Under the pieces are notes generated by a model that had not been told where the DNA came from, ran no database searches, and was given only the letters and a program-made list of their open reading frames with translations. DNA of 32,417 nt from NCBI GenBank assembly GCA_014879435.1, contig JACSSB010000236.1, forward strand, positions 1 to 32,417. The letters are read 5' to 3'. This document shows, piece after piece, positions 20,081-31,071 of the stretch. A program made the translations under genes and the position numbers. Origin of the DNA: Phycisphaerales bacterium. GTDB lineage: Bacteria; Pseudomonadota; Gammaproteobacteria; Competibacterales; Competibacteraceae. Position 1 is the first letter of the stretch, and each line of letters starts with the position of its first letter.

Positions 20081-20161
20081 AAGTGGCTAATGACGCTGGC
20101 TCATGAGCGTGGCTAAAATAACGATTGCTGTCTAACGAACCACCATAAAGAGGAATCACGC

Positions 20162-21976
20162 ATGGCTGAACAGAAAACCCCTGAGCGCAGTTTGCCGGAA
20201 ATCAAAATGCCCGACCCAGCACAGATGGCCCAGCTCTTCTCTCATGTGGCCGAGAAGAGTCAGATCATCGTCAAGGAATTCCTGAATCGGCAGGCAAGCA
20301 GTGGTGCTTTTGATTTGCAGGACACCTCCAGTCTGGGCAAATCTTTCCTTGAGCTGACTCAAAAGATCATGGCCGATCCGGCTAAGCTGGCCCAGGCACA
20401 GATGGGCCTGTGGCAAAATTATTTTGATTTGTGGCAGAAGACTTTGCCGGCTATGTTTGGCCAACCGGTAGAGCCTGTAGTGCGCCCGGAGAAAGGCGAC
20501 AAGCGCTTCAAGCACGATGATTGGCAGGATAACGTCCTGTTCTCCTATATCAAGCAGTCCTATTTGATGACGGCAGGTTGGATTCAGGACATGGTTGCGG
20601 ACGTCGAGGGCTTCGACGACAAAACCAAGAAGAAATTGATGTTCTACACCCGTCAATTCATTGACGCTTTGTCTCCCACCAACTTCGTGATGACCAATCC
20701 CGAAGCGCTGCGGGCGACCATCGAGTCTGGCGGTGAGAATCTGATCAATGGATTGAAAAACATGCTCGATGACATCGAGCGTGGCAAAGGCAAGCTCAAC
20801 ATCCGGATGACGGATCTCAATGCCTTCGAACTGGGTAAAAATGTCGCCACCACACCCGGTAAGGTCATCTATCAGAACGAAATGATGCAGCTTCTGCAAT
20901 ACGATCCCACGACACCGGACGTATTCAAGAAGCCGCTGCTGATCTTCCCGCCGTGGATTAACAAGTTTTACATTATGGATCTGCGGCCAAAGAACTCCTT
21001 GATCAAGTGGGCCGTAGATCAAGGATTCACCGTCTTTCTGATGTCCTGGATCAACCCGGACGAAAAGATGGCTGATAAGGCCTTCGATGATTATCTCCGC
21101 GATGGTCCGCTGGCGGCGCTGGATGCGATCGAGAAAGCCACGGGTGAGCACGAAGTCAACGCGCTGGGCTACTGCCTGGGTGGCACGCTGCTGGCGATCA
21201 CCAACGCCTATCTAGGGGCGAAAGGTACTCCGCGCATCAGTTCTGGAACCCACCTGACCACCATGTTGGATTTCACCCATCCGGGTGAGTTGGAGGTGTT
21301 CATCGAGGAAGAGCAGATCTCCTCGCTGGAAAAACGGATGGAACAGCAGGGCTATCTTGATGGCAGCGAGATGGCAACTACTTTCAGCATGCTGCGCGCC
21401 AATGATTTGATCTGGTCGTTCTTCATCAACAACTACCTGTTGGGCAAAGATCCGTTCCCCTTCGATCTGCTGTACTGGAACTCGGATTCCACCCGGATGC
21501 CGGCGAGGATGCACAGCTTCTATCTGCGCAACTTCTATCAGCATAATCGGCTGAAGAATCCAGGTGAAATTTCCCTGCTGGGCACTCCGATTGATCTGAG
21601 CCAGGTCAAGGTACCGACTTACTTCCTGTCGGCTATCGAAGATCATATCGCGCCCTGGAAGTCCAACTATGCCGGTACCCTGCTACTCGGTGGTCAGGTG
21701 AAGTTTGTGCTCAGTGGTTCCGGCCACATCGCCGGCCCGATCAATCCGCCAGCAGCGAATAAGTACTTCTATTGGACCAACCCCAAGCATCCGGTCGATC
21801 CGGATGAGTGGCTGAAGGAAGCCAAGCAGACCGAAGGCTCCTGGTGGCCGGATTGGTATAAGTGGCTGAGCAAGAATTCGGGCGAGAAAGTGCCCGCTCG
21901 GGTACCCGGAACCGGCCAATTGCCAGTGATCGAGGATGCTCCAGGCTCTTATGTCAAGATGCGTTTGGTCAAGTAA
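20162..21976 (+). CDS. phaC: Class I poly(R)-hydroxyalkanoate synthase
   Basis: Lipase-box-like 'NALGYCLGGTLLAI', 'PLLIFPPWINKFYIMDLRPKNSLIKWAVDQGFTVFLMSWINPD', C-terminal 'GSGHIAGPINPP'. 604 aa. Confidence 0.96.
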   Translation: MAEQKTPERSLPEIKMPDPAQMAQLFSHVAEKSQIIVKEFLNRQASSGAFDLQDTSSLGKSFLELTQKIMADPAKLAQAQMGLWQNYFDLWQKTLPAMFGQPVEPVVRPEKGDKRFKHDDWQDNVLFSYIKQSYLMTAGWIQDMVADVEGFDDKTKKKLMFYTRQFIDALSPTNFVMTNPEALRATIESGGENLINGLKNMLDDIERGKGKLNIRMTDLNAFELGKNVATTPGKVIYQNEMMQLLQYDPTTPDVFKKPLLIFPPWINKFYIMDLRPKNSLIKWAVDQGFTVFLMSWINPDEKMADKAFDDYLRDGPLAALDAIEKATGEHEVNALGYCLGGTLLAITNAYLGAKGTPRISSGTHLTTMLDFTHPGELEVFIEEEQISSLEKRMEQQGYLDGSEMATTFSMLRANDLIWSFFINNYLLGKDPFPFDLLYWNSDSTRMPARMHSFYLRNFYQHNRLKNPGEISLLGTPIDLSQVKVPTYFLSAIEDHIAPWKSNYAGTLLLGGQVKFVLSGSGHIAGPINPPAANKYFYWTNPKHPVDPDEWLKEAKQTEGSWWPDWYKWLSKNSGEKVPARVPGTGQLPVIEDAPGSYVKMRLVK

Positions 21977-22052
21977 TTAGCCCCAAGTGCGGAGAGTGAA
22001 AACTATCTCTATGATAGGTTTCAAAATCCTACTGGGTTGAGATAATATCCCT

Positions 22053-22087
22053 ATGACCGCCGTGGTTGCACGGTGGTCATTTTTTTT
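22053..22087 (+). terminator. Rho-independent terminator after phaC
   Basis: ATGACCGCCGTG-GTTG-CACGGTGGTCAT (one G.U pair) followed by a T-run. Confidence 0.88.
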
Positions 22088-22115
22088 CTGGTAAGCAGCG
22101 AGGATATTGAGACTC

Positions 22116-22589
22116 ATGAGCAAATTTGTCGAATGGTCCAATGAACTCAGCGTGGGCGTTGAAGAGATCGACGAGCAGCACAAGATGCTGGTGGATTTAT
22201 TGAATCAGATGCACCAGGCAGTCCTGGAACGACATGCCGCGCAGATTACCAACAGCATCCTTGAGCGATTGGGTGAATATACCCGAGTGCATTTTGCTGT
22301 CGAAGAAAGTCTGATGCACATCACGCATTGTCCAGACTATGCATGGCATAAAGTAGAACACGATCAATTGATCGCGCAGTTGCAGGATCTACGTGAGAAG
22401 TTAGCCGATGGAAGACACTCCATCAGCTTCGAATTAGTTCATTTTTTGAAGGTTTGGTTAACCAAGCACATCATGGAATCGGATAAACGCTATAGTAAGC
22501 ATTTCTTAGCGTACGGTATCAATCCGGAATTGGTGCCACAGAACACTTCTTGGGTACGACGTTGCTGGAGATTCTTACGCGGTGGCTGA
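22116..22589 (+). CDS. Bacteriohemerythrin
   Basis: 'VGVEEIDEQHKMLVDLLNQ', 'HFAVEESLM', 'HKVEHDQLI', 'LTKHIMESDKRY' di-iron ligand set. ATG at 22116 preferred over the TTG at 22107. Confidence 0.9.
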   Translation: MSKFVEWSNELSVGVEEIDEQHKMLVDLLNQMHQAVLERHAAQITNSILERLGEYTRVHFAVEESLMHITHCPDYAWHKVEHDQLIAQLQDLREKLADGRHSISFELVHFLKVWLTKHIMESDKRYSKHFLAYGINPELVPQNTSWVRRCWRFLRGG

Positions 22590-22647
22590 ACTGTCGTTCG
22601 CATAAGGGTGCCGGATAAGTACGATTTCGGTACTGAAGGAAGACCAA

Positions 22648-22682
22648 AAAAAACCGGCCCATAATGAAGAGGCCGGTTTTTC
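22648..22682. terminator. Bidirectional terminator between hemerythrin and pccA genes
   Basis: AAAACCGGCC (22650-22659) and GGCCGGTTTT (22671-22680) with an A-run on the left and T-run on the right, between convergent genes. Confidence 0.85.
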
Positions 22683-22742
22683 AGTATAAAGGGTGAGCCA
22701 AATGTGCAGCCCACCCGCCAAGCAGGTCGGCCGCACACACGA

Positions 22743-24728
22743 TCATTCGAATTCGATGATCGGTTGATCCACGGCCAGACTATCACCCGGCGCCGCAAGA
22801 ACCTTGGCAACCTTGGAGTCGTGATCGGCGCGCAACACGTTTTCCATCTTCATCGCTTCAATCACGGCCAGATCTTCGCCTGCCTTGACTTCTTGGCCAA
22901 CCGTGACGTTAAGCTTGGTCAGCAGACCTGGCATCGGTGACAGCAGAAATCTGGAGAGATCCGGTGGTGCCTTGATTGGCATCAGCGCCTGCAGTTCGGC
23001 CATGCGTGGCGACAATACCATCACATCCGCCTGGGAACCCCAGTGGAATAAACGGTAGACCATGTCGCGACGCTCGACCTGAATACAGATCTCGGTGCCA
23101 TTCAGCGTGCCCTTGAACAGCGGATAACCGAACTGCCAGTTGCTGCGCACCTGGTAGTTTTCTTCCATGTACACCACATCGTAGCCACCTTCTGCTGGCT
23201 CGATATGCACCGGATGCTGTTCGTCACCCATGAACACCACCCAATCGTTGTTGACTACCCGTTCATGGCCGGGCAGTTGCCCATCGATCTTAGCAGCGCG
23301 ATCCAGATAGCGGCGGTGCAAGAAGGCGGCCACCGAGATCAGCAATGCCGGATCGTCATGGGGAACATCAGTGGCATGGAAGCCATTGGGATATTCCTCG
23401 GCGATCATATTGGTGCTGATCCGACCGGTCATGAACCGAGTGTGGACCATCAAAGCCGCTAGGAAGCTGATATTGTGCTGGACGCCACGAATGAAAAATT
23501 CGTTCAAGGCATCGCGCATGTGGGCGATGGCGCGGTCGCGGGTCGAACCGTAAGTGATCAGCTTGGCGATCATCGGGTCGTAATACATCGACACTTCGCT
23601 GCCTTCGTAAATGCCGGTGTCCACTCGGACCACTTCGCTTTCCTTCGGCGGCAGATACTTGACCAAGCGGCCGATGGAAGGCAGGAAGTTGCGGAAGGGA
23701 TCTTCGGCATAAACGCGGGCTTCGATTGCCCAACCCTTGAGACGGACATTTTCTTGGGTCAAGTTCAATCTTTCGCCAGCGGCGATGCGGATCATCTGTT
23801 CGACCAGATCCAGCCCCGTGATGTATTCGGTCACCGGATGTTCGACCTGCAAGCGCGTGTTCATTTCCAGGAAGTAGAAATTACGCTTGGCATCGACGAT
23901 GAACTCGACCGTACCGGCCGATTGATAATCTACCGCCCGCGCCAGTGCTACGGCTTGTTCGCCCATTGCCCGGCGTGTTTTCTCATCCAGGAACGGAGAA
24001 GGCGCTTCCTCGATCACCTTTTGATGGCGGCGTTGTAAGGAGCACTCGCGCTCACCCAGATAGATGATATTACCGAAGCTGTCGCCCAGTATTTGGATTT
24101 CGATGTGGCGCGGTTCTTCGATGTATTTCTCGACAAACACCCGGTCGTCACCGAAGGAAGAGCGCGCTTCGTTGGTGGCACGCTCGAAACCGTCGACGCA
24201 TTCGGCATCATTCCAAGCCACGCGCATGCCCTTGCCACCGCCGCCCGCACTGGCTTTCAGCATGACGGGATAGCCGATATCGCGAGCGATCTGCAAGGCA
24301 TGATCGGCATTTTGGATGATATCGGTGTAGCCGGGCACGGTATTGACGCCCGCTTCCTTGGCTAAGATCTTGGAGGTGATCTTGTCGCCCATCGCCTCGA
24401 TGGCTCGGACCTTCGGGCCGATGAAGGCGATCCCTTCCTGTTCCAATGCCTCGCAAAAGGCCGAGCGCTCGGATAAGAAGCCATAGCCGGGATGGACCGC
24501 TTCGGCACCGGTGTCCTTACAGGCTTGAAGGATGCGTTCCATCACCAGATAGCTTTGCGCGGTGGGCGGTGGCCCGATGAGTACGGCTTCGTCGGCCATT
24601 GCCACATGCAGCGCGTCGCGATCCGCTTCGGAGTAAACGGCTACGGTTTTAATGCCCATTTTGCGGGCCGTTTTGATGACACGGCAGGCAATTTCGCCAC
24701 GGTTGGCGATAAGAATCTTCTTAAACAT
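22743..24728 (-). CDS. pccA: Acetyl/propionyl-CoA carboxylase alpha subunit (biotin carboxylase + BCCP)
   Basis: 'MFKKILIANRGEIACRVIKTARKMGI', 'KASAGGGGKGMRV', and biotinylation motif 'VIEAMKMENVLRA'. ORF track start 24746; 24728 has a better SD and homologous start. Confidence 0.93.
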   Translation of the reverse strand: MFKKILIANRGEIACRVIKTARKMGIKTVAVYSEADRDALHVAMADEAVLIGPPPTAQSYLVMERILQACKDTGAEAVHPGYGFLSERSAFCEALEQEGIAFIGPKVRAIEAMGDKITSKILAKEAGVNTVPGYTDIIQNADHALQIARDIGYPVMLKASAGGGGKGMRVAWNDAECVDGFERATNEARSSFGDDRVFVEKYIEEPRHIEIQILGDSFGNIIYLGERECSLQRRHQKVIEEAPSPFLDEKTRRAMGEQAVALARAVDYQSAGTVEFIVDAKRNFYFLEMNTRLQVEHPVTEYITGLDLVEQMIRIAAGERLNLTQENVRLKGWAIEARVYAEDPFRNFLPSIGRLVKYLPPKESEVVRVDTGIYEGSEVSMYYDPMIAKLITYGSTRDRAIAHMRDALNEFFIRGVQHNISFLAALMVHTRFMTGRISTNMIAEEYPNGFHATDVPHDDPALLISVAAFLHRRYLDRAAKIDGQLPGHERVVNNDWVVFMGDEQHPVHIEPAEGGYDVVYMEENYQVRSNWQFGYPLFKGTLNGTEICIQVERRDMVYRLFHWGSQADVMVLSPRMAELQALMPIKAPPDLSRFLLSPMPGLLTKLNVTVGQEVKAGEDLAVIEAMKMENVLRADHDSKVAKVLAAPGDSLAVDQPIIEFE

Positions 24729-24742
24729 GAGTCGCTTCTCCC

Positions 24743-26275
24743 TCACAGCGGAATGTTGCCGTGCTTACGCCACGGATTTTCGAGTTCCTTATCCCGTAGC
24801 ATGGCCAACGAGCGGCAAATCCGCTTGCGGGTACCGTGCGGCATGATGACATCGTCGATGAAGCCGCGATGACCAGCGATGAACGGGTTGGCGAATTTTC
24901 TACGATATTCTTCGGTACGAGCCTCGATCTTGGCCGGATCGCCGATGTCTTGGCGGAAGATGATTTCCACCGCACCTTTGGGTCCCATCACCGCGATTTC
25001 GGCGGTCGGCCAGGCGAAATTGACGTCGCCGCGCAAGTGCTTGGAACTCATAACGTCATAGGCGCCACCGTAGGCCTTGCGGGTAATAATGGTGACCTTA
25101 GGAACGGTGCATTCGGCATAGGCGTACAGCAGCTTGGCGCCGTGCTTGATGATACCGCCGTATTCCTGCGCCGTACCCGGCATGAAGCCAGGGACATCGA
25201 CGAAAGTGATGATCGGAATATTGAAAGCATCGCAAAAGCGTACGAAGCGGGCGGCTTTGATCGAGGACTTGATGTCCAGACAGCCTGCCAGAACCATGGG
25301 TTGATTGGCGACAATACCTACAGGCCAACCATCCATGCGCGCCAGACCGACGATGATATTTTTGGCGTTGTCGGGTTGGATCTCGAAGAAATCGACGTCG
25401 TCCACGACCTTCAGGATCAATTCCTTCATGTCGTAGGGTTTATTGGCATTATCGGGAATCAGGGTATCCAGCGAGAAATCCATGCGGTCCACCGGATCAG
25501 GCGTGGGCCGGAACGGGGGCTTTTCCTTGTTGTTGGCAGGCAGGAAATTGATGAAGCGACGCAGCATCAGCAGCGCATGGATATCGTTCTCGAAGGCCCG
25601 ATCGCACACGCCCGACTTGACTGAATGCGACATGGCACCGCCCAGCTCTTCGGCGGTGACTTCCTCATGGGTCACGGTCTTCACCACATCGGGACCGGTG
25701 ACGAACATGTAGGAGGTGTCCTTGACCATGAAGATGAAGTCGGTCATGGCCGGTGAATACACCGCGCCGCCCGCGCAGGGACCCATGATCAGGGAAATTT
25801 GTGGAATGACCCCAGAGGCCATGACGTTACGCTGGAAAACGTTGGCATAACCTGCCAGCGAGTCCACACCTTCCTGGATACGGGCGCCACCGGAGTCGTT
25901 CAGGCCAATGACCGGTGCACCGACCTTCATGGCATGGTCCATGATCTTACAGATTTTTTCGGCGTGAGGTTCAGAGAGCGAACCGCCAAGTACGGTGAAA
26001 TCCTGACTGAAGACGAAGACGATGCGACCGTTGATGGTTCCGTAGCCGGTGACTACGCCATCGCCTGGAATCGAAGTATCGGCCATACCGAAATCGGTAC
26101 AGCGATGCTCCACGAACATATCCCATTCCTCGAAGCTGCCTGGGTCGAGCAGTACTTCGATGCGCTCCCGCGCACTGAGCTTGCCCCGCTTGTGCTGTGC
26201 ATCGATGCGGCGTTGCCCCCCGCCCATGCGGGCAGCGGTTCGTTTTTGTTCTAATTGATGGATGATGTCTTGCAT
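24743..26275 (-). CDS. pccB: Acyl/propionyl-CoA carboxylase beta (carboxyltransferase) subunit
   Basis: '[50 protein letters not shown]', '[16 protein letters not shown]', '[16 protein letters not shown]'. The upstream ORF extension (to 26506) is not protein-like; GGAG SD precedes the ATG at 26275. Confidence 0.93.
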   Translation of the reverse strand: MQDIIHQLEQKRTAARMGGGQRRIDAQHKRGKLSARERIEVLLDPGSFEEWDMFVEHRCTDFGMADTSIPGDGVVTGYGTINGRIVFVFSQDFTVLGGSLSEPHAEKICKIMDHAMKVGAPVIGLNDSGGARIQEGVDSLAGYANVFQRNVMASGVIPQISLIMGPCAGGAVYSPAMTDFIFMVKDTSYMFVTGPDVVKTVTHEEVTAEELGGAMSHSVKSGVCDRAFENDIHALLMLRRFINFLPANNKEKPPFRPTPDPVDRMDFSLDTLIPDNANKPYDMKELILKVVDDVDFFEIQPDNAKNIIVGLARMDGWPVGIVANQPMVLAGCLDIKSSIKAARFVRFCDAFNIPIITFVDVPGFMPGTAQEYGGIIKHGAKLLYAYAECTVPKVTIITRKAYGGAYDVMSSKHLRGDVNFAWPTAEIAVMGPKGAVEIIFRQDIGDPAKIEARTEEYRRKFANPFIAGHRGFIDDVIMPHGTRKRICRSLAMLRDKELENPWRKHGNIPL

Positions 26276-26666
26276 GGATGCTCTACTCCTTATCATGGCG
26301 GCCACCGCTGGCAGGACCGGCGGCGGGGGAGCTTGAAAGCCCGTCCGAATGGGGAAACGGGTTGTTAAAATTGGATTATTGCGTCGAGCATGGACTTCCA
26401 AGGTGTTAATGTCGTTATATTTTTTTTGGACGGGTGCGTGGTAGATAGGATCACCCGTCATCGCAATAAGCTTCGCCAAATATAATAAGGTTTTTGACGA
26501 AGCCACGCCATGCGCGCTGGCCTGATTTTAACGTGAATTCTGGGCGAGATAGGGAGCTCGCCCCTATGATCGTGGTGATCAGGGGCAAGCCGATTGGATA
26601 AAGCGGAAGTGGGAAGCGGGATCGGGTTGAGCTTTCAGCCTCCAAAAGAGGCCCTAAAGTCTGCAT

Positions 26667-27425
26667 TCAAACCGGATTGTCGATGTCGATGAATGCAAAT
26701 TGCAGATCAAACTGCCGTGCCAGATGCGCACCCAGCGCCTGTACGCCGTAACGCTCGGTGGCGTGATGACCGGCGGCAAAGAAATGCAGGCCGTTTTCGC
26801 GGGCGAAATGTACGGTTTGCTCCGATGCTTCGCCGCTCAGGAATGCATCAACTCCGGCCTCGTGGGCAGTGACGATGAAGGATTGTGCCCCACCACTGCA
26901 CCAGGCTAGTCGGCGGATGGGAGCATCGCTACCTGAGATATGCAGGGGTGATCGACCAAGCCGTTCGGTGATCCGATTGGCGAAAGCCGTCGCATCGACC
27001 GGGGTGGCCGGTTCTCCCAGCATCACCAGATCGGGACTGCGACCGTTGCCACCGATAGTACCGGTAACGAGCAAATCCAGCTTCTGAGCAAGCTGGGCGT
27101 TGTTGCCCAGTTCCGGGTGCGCATCCAACGGTAAATGATAAGCCAGTAGGCCGATGTCGTGGCGGAGCAGGGTGGCCAGTCGCCGGTACTTCATACCGAT
27201 CAGGCGTGGATCTTCGCCTTTCCAGAAATAACCGTGGTGCACCAGTAGGGCATCGGCGCCACACTCCACCGCCGCATCCAGCAGCGCTTGGCAGGCGGTG
27301 ACGCCGCCAATCAGCGTGCGGATCTCTCTTCGACCTTCGACCTGCAAACCGTTCGGGCAGTAATCACTGAAACGGTCGATTTCCAGCAGACGATCGGTAT
27401 AGGCGGCCAGTTCGCGCAGTTGCAC
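26667..27425 (-). CDS. Nif3-like dinuclear metal center hexameric protein (YbgI family)
   Basis: 'DALLVHHGYFWKGEDPRLIGMKYRRLATLLRHDIGLLAYHLPLDAHPELGNNAQLA' and 'AGHHATERYGVQALGAHLA'. Confidence 0.93.
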   Translation of the reverse strand: MQLRELAAYTDRLLEIDRFSDYCPNGLQVEGRREIRTLIGGVTACQALLDAAVECGADALLVHHGYFWKGEDPRLIGMKYRRLATLLRHDIGLLAYHLPLDAHPELGNNAQLAQKLDLLVTGTIGGNGRSPDLVMLGEPATPVDATAFANRITERLGRSPLHISGSDAPIRRLAWCSGGAQSFIVTAHEAGVDAFLSGEASEQTVHFARENGLHFFAAGHHATERYGVQALGAHLARQFDLQFAFIDIDNPV

Positions 27426-27428
27426 GCT

Positions 27429-28532
27429 TCAACCCTCCGTCAGCATGTGCGTCAACGCGGCGAGTAGTGCCGCATTCTGATCGGGACGACCGACCGTGAT
27501 CCGCAGAAATTGCGCGATACGCGGTTGATGAAAGTGGCGAACGATCACCTGCTGTTCGCGCAGCGCCGCAGCCAGTGCGGCAGCGTCATGCTTCGGGTGA
27601 CGGGCGAACACGAAATTGGCCGTCGAGGGAAGAACCTCGAAGCCGAGCTGACTCAGCGCCACCGTCAGCTCGGTGCGGCTGGTCATCACTTTTTGTCGGG
27701 TGTGCTCGAAGTGTTGGCGATCCTCGAATGCGGCGACTGCCCCAGCGATGGCCAACCGATCCAGAGGATAGGAATTGAAACTGTTTTTGACCCGTTCCAG
27801 GGCTGTGATCAGATGCTCGTGACCGACTGCCAGCCCGACCCGCAATCCCGCCAGTGAGCGCGATTTGGACAGAGTTTGTACCACCAGCAAATTCGGGAAA
27901 CGGTCCACCAGGGGAATGGCGGTGTCGCCGCCGAAGTCGATATAGGCTTCGTCTACCACCACGACTGAATCGCGGTTACGTTCCAGCAACCACACAATGT
28001 CGGCCAGCGGCAGCAGGCGACCGGTGGGGGCGTTGGGGTTGGCGAAAATGATGCCGCCATTTGGCCGTAGATAATCGGCGATGTGCAGCGTGAAGTCCTC
28101 GGCCAACGGCACCGTGGTGAAATCGATAGCGTACAGTCCGCAGTAAACCGGATAGAAACTGTAGCTGATGTCGGGAAATAGCAAAGGCGTTGAATGATTC
28201 AGCAGAGCCTGAAAGGCGAAGGCCAATATCTCATCCGAACCATTGCCCGTGAACACCTGAGCGGGCGTGATGGTGTAGTAATCGGCGATGGCCTGCTTTA
28301 GCCGTTCGGCATTTGGGTCTGGATAGAGGCGTAGGGTATCCGCCAGCTCGGCATGAATGGCATCCAGCACCTTGGGAGAGGGGCCATAAGGATTTTCGTT
28401 GGTGTTGAGCTTGACTGGATGGCTCAACTTGGGTTGCTCCCCAGGCACATAAGGGGTAAGCCGATGGACCACTGGACTCCAGTAGGTATCGAGCGGATAG
28501 GTAGAAGAAGAGTGCGTAGTTTCGACGGTCAT
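27429..28532 (-). CDS. hisC: Histidinol-phosphate aminotransferase
   Basis: '[19 protein letters not shown]', '[18 protein letters not shown]', '[15 protein letters not shown]', PLP-binding '[15 protein letters not shown]'. Confidence 0.94.
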   Translation of the reverse strand: MTVETTHSSSTYPLDTYWSPVVHRLTPYVPGEQPKLSHPVKLNTNENPYGPSPKVLDAIHAELADTLRLYPDPNAERLKQAIADYYTITPAQVFTGNGSDEILAFAFQALLNHSTPLLFPDISYSFYPVYCGLYAIDFTTVPLAEDFTLHIADYLRPNGGIIFANPNAPTGRLLPLADIVWLLERNRDSVVVVDEAYIDFGGDTAIPLVDRFPNLLVVQTLSKSRSLAGLRVGLAVGHEHLITALERVKNSFNSYPLDRLAIAGAVAAFEDRQHFEHTRQKVMTSRTELTVALSQLGFEVLPSTANFVFARHPKHDAAALAAALREQQVIVRHFHQPRIAQFLRITVGRPDQNAALLAALTHMLTEG

Positions 28533-28640
28533 GACGGATGCGTGTGGATGAACGTGGCGTGGAGCCGAGTGGATAGGCTCCGGGAATCGGGTGCTGGGAA
28601 TGGCTCAATGAAACGGTTGGTGGATGTCCGCACTTGCAAT

Positions 28641-29600
28641 TCAAACGCGACAATCCGGGGATGCCCATGCCGGTAGCTTGGCCAGCACCGGATCGTGATC
28701 GCTGACCGGTTCTGGATCGCCTGGGGCACTGTTGCTATTGACGTGTGGGATATACACCATCGCTTCGCGCCGCAGCACCGGGCTGACCAGAATATGATCC
28801 AGCGCCTGCAGGTGAGTACCGTGTCGGTGAGTATAAACTCGCCCCTGCGGGAAATCTTCCAGCAGGTTATGAAACAGCTCACCCTTGAGCAGTTTTAAGG
28901 TCTTGGAGCCTAGTACATCGTTGAGGTCGCCCAGCAACACAATCGCCGCCTTCGGGTCGCAAGCCAGTAAATCGGTGGCGAAGTCATGGATGATCTCGGC
29001 TTGGGTATGGCGCTGTTTTTTGGCGTAATCCTCTTCGCGGCGCGTCACTGAGCGCATCGATTTGAAATGGCAGACGATCACAAATAAGCGTTGTCCATTC
29101 CATTCAAATTCCGCCGCCAGGGTTTTGCGACAGGGTACCCAATGATGGCGTGGATCACCGGCAAAAGCCGGGTGTAGCGGAGCAATGCGGCCGGGGTTGA
29201 GCGTCAGACTGGGGTAACCGCCACTGAAGCGAATGCCGGTGCTATCTCCGGGGCCAGCGTGCCCGCGATCGGGAAAGTGGATTCGTGATGGATCAAACAG
29301 GAGCCCAACCCGAATATTGGCACCAGCCATGCCCCCATCCTGATGAGCCAACGGTGGAATCTCACGAAAATCATAGCGCGGACCACCCGCATCAGCGATG
29401 GCCGTACTCAATGCTTGGTACGCGGAGTCGGCGGGAACTTGTCCATCTGACAACGGCGCATTTTCCGCCATGATCTCTTGCACGGCCAGGATATCCGGGC
29501 CACCCAAATCACGAGCGATGATCGTGCCGAGCTGCGATAGCCGAGTGGGTGCGGCGTCAACACCGAGATTGCACAGGTTGAAGGTGGCGATGGACAGCAT
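28641..29600 (-). CDS. Endonuclease/exonuclease/phosphatase (EEP) family protein
   Basis: 'MLSIATFNLCNLG', 'DILAVQEI', 'VILLGDLNDVLGS', 'ALDHILVSP', 'VSDHDPVLAKL'. Start at 29600 preferred over the ORF start at 29654. Confidence 0.88.
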   Translation of the reverse strand: MLSIATFNLCNLGVDAAPTRLSQLGTIIARDLGGPDILAVQEIMAENAPLSDGQVPADSAYQALSTAIADAGGPRYDFREIPPLAHQDGGMAGANIRVGLLFDPSRIHFPDRGHAGPGDSTGIRFSGGYPSLTLNPGRIAPLHPAFAGDPRHHWVPCRKTLAAEFEWNGQRLFVIVCHFKSMRSVTRREEDYAKKQRHTQAEIIHDFATDLLACDPKAAIVLLGDLNDVLGSKTLKLLKGELFHNLLEDFPQGRVYTHRHGTHLQALDHILVSPVLRREAMVYIPHVNSNSAPGDPEPVSDHDPVLAKLPAWASPDCRV

Positions 29601-29697
29601 GACAAGCCTCCTATTTATTTTATTTGTTTCCAGAAAGATGGGGCACGCAGGCAAAGCGGTTTTTATCTTGGGCTTCTCACTCCCAATTGGGTTGTTT

Positions 29698-31071
29698 CTA
29701 GTGCTTTCGACGGTTTAACTGGGAGCGCAGCCGAGCCTGTACCAGCGCTCCGCCGAGGCGACCGCGGCTGATATTGAGCTGGCCGTAATACACTTCTTCG
29801 ACCAGATCGCGCACGACGGCTAGGCCGATACCGTGTCCGGCCACGCTAGGATCGGCGCGTTGGCCTCGATCCAGCAGGAGTGGCGCCTGATCCGCTGGAA
29901 TGCCGGGTCCGTCATCCTCAACTTCAAGCACCAACTCGCCGCGCTCACCGGGATAGGCGCGGACCACTACTCGGTGCCGACACCATTTGCAGGCGTTGTC
30001 GGCCAGATTGCCCAGGATTTCCAGCAGATCGCCCTCATCACCATGAAACAGGGTGGTTTGGCCGACTTCGCTGCTCAGGCGCGGCGCCCGGTCGGCATAG
30101 ACCTTGGCCAGCGAATCCAGAATCTTGCGTGTCAGCGGTGCGACGGGCAGCGGTGTACTCAGAGCGATGGGTCCCGAGGCAGCGGCCCGTTGCAACTGAT
30201 AGTCCACCGTGCGATTCATCCTTTCCAGTTGCTCTTGCAGGGTTCGCCGCTGTTCGCGGTGGTTTGCCTCGTTTTCCAGAGCGCTATGTATCACTGCCAG
30301 TGGCGTCTTCAGGCTATGCGCCAGATTACCCAGCGCATTGCGATAACGTTCCACATGGGCGTGGCTCTGGCGCAGCAGCGCATTCAGATTGGTGGTCAGG
30401 GGTTGCAGTTCCTCGGGATAATCACTGCTAAGTTCGGTGCGGCGGCCCGCTTCGATCTCGGTGACTTCAGCGGCGACCCGTCGTAGCGGTTGCAAACTCC
30501 AGCGCAGGATTAAGCCCTGTGCTGCCAGCAGTACCCCAGTCGCCGCTAGCAGCCAGCCCCATAAACTGCGACGGAAGCTCCACAGTTGATCGAGGAAGTT
30601 CCATTGGGTTTCGGCGACTCGAAAAGTGTAGAGCCGATACTGATTGGCGGTGGTTTCCCAACTGACGGTAAAAGCCAGCACGAACAACGGCGTTCCATTC
30701 GAGGCATCCAGCGGTGCGAACTGGGTATCGCCGGGCGTTCGCACCGCCGGGAAAAAGGGCAGCGCCATGCCCAATAGCGAGGGCGAGCGCCAGACCAAGT
30801 TTCCTTGGCTGTCCATCACATCGGCGTACAAACCAGAATCCGGGGTGGAAAAGCGGGCTTCTGGCAGGGCTTGCGGTAAGGTGAGGCGGTTGAAGGTATC
30901 CAGATTAGCCGCACCCAGCAGCATGTAAACTTGCGCTTGCAGACGCTCATGGACGGCGGCCATCGCACTGTCACGAAAGGCCCGATCCAGAGTCAGGCCG
31001 GTCAAGCCGAGAAAAGCAACCAGTACCCCGCTGGCGGCGATGCGTAGGCGACCGCTGAGGGATTTCATCAT
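29698..31071 (-). CDS. PhoQ-like sensor histidine kinase
   Basis: TM-periplasmic-TM topology, HAMP-like linker, H-box 'LGNLAHSLKTPLAVI', N-box 'LEILGNLADNACKW', G-box 'VEDDGPGIP..GHGIGLAVV'. Confidence 0.9.
   Translation of the reverse strand: MMKSLSGRLRIAASGVLVAFLGLTGLTLDRAFRDSAMAAVHERLQAQVYMLLGAANLDTFNRLTLPQALPEARFSTPDSGLYADVMDSQGNLVWRSPSLLGMALPFFPAVRTPGDTQFAPLDASNGTPLFVLAFTVSWETTANQYRLYTFRVAETQWNFLDQLWSFRRSLWGWLLAATGVLLAAQGLILRWSLQPLRRVAAEVTEIEAGRRTELSSDYPEELQPLTTNLNALLRQSHAHVERYRNALGNLAHSLKTPLAVIHSALENEANHREQRRTLQEQLERMNRTVDYQLQRAAASGPIALSTPLPVAPLTRKILDSLAKVYADRAPRLSSEVGQTTLFHGDEGDLLEILGNLADNACKWCRHRVVVRAYPGERGELVLEVEDDGPGIPADQAPLLLDRGQRADPSVAGHGIGLAVVRDLVEEVYYGQLNISRGRLGGALVQARLRSQLNRRKH

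Noticed and set aside
20156-21151. 331-aa minus-strand ORF
   Set aside because: Antisense to phaC, which has strong protein evidence; no domain signature.
24836-25624. 262-aa plus-strand ORF
   Set aside because: Antisense shadow of pccB with no motif or SD.
26276-26506. N-terminal extension of the pccB ORF
   Set aside because: Extension is low-quality, homologous start MQDII with good SD is at 26275; the DNA looks like leader sequence instead.
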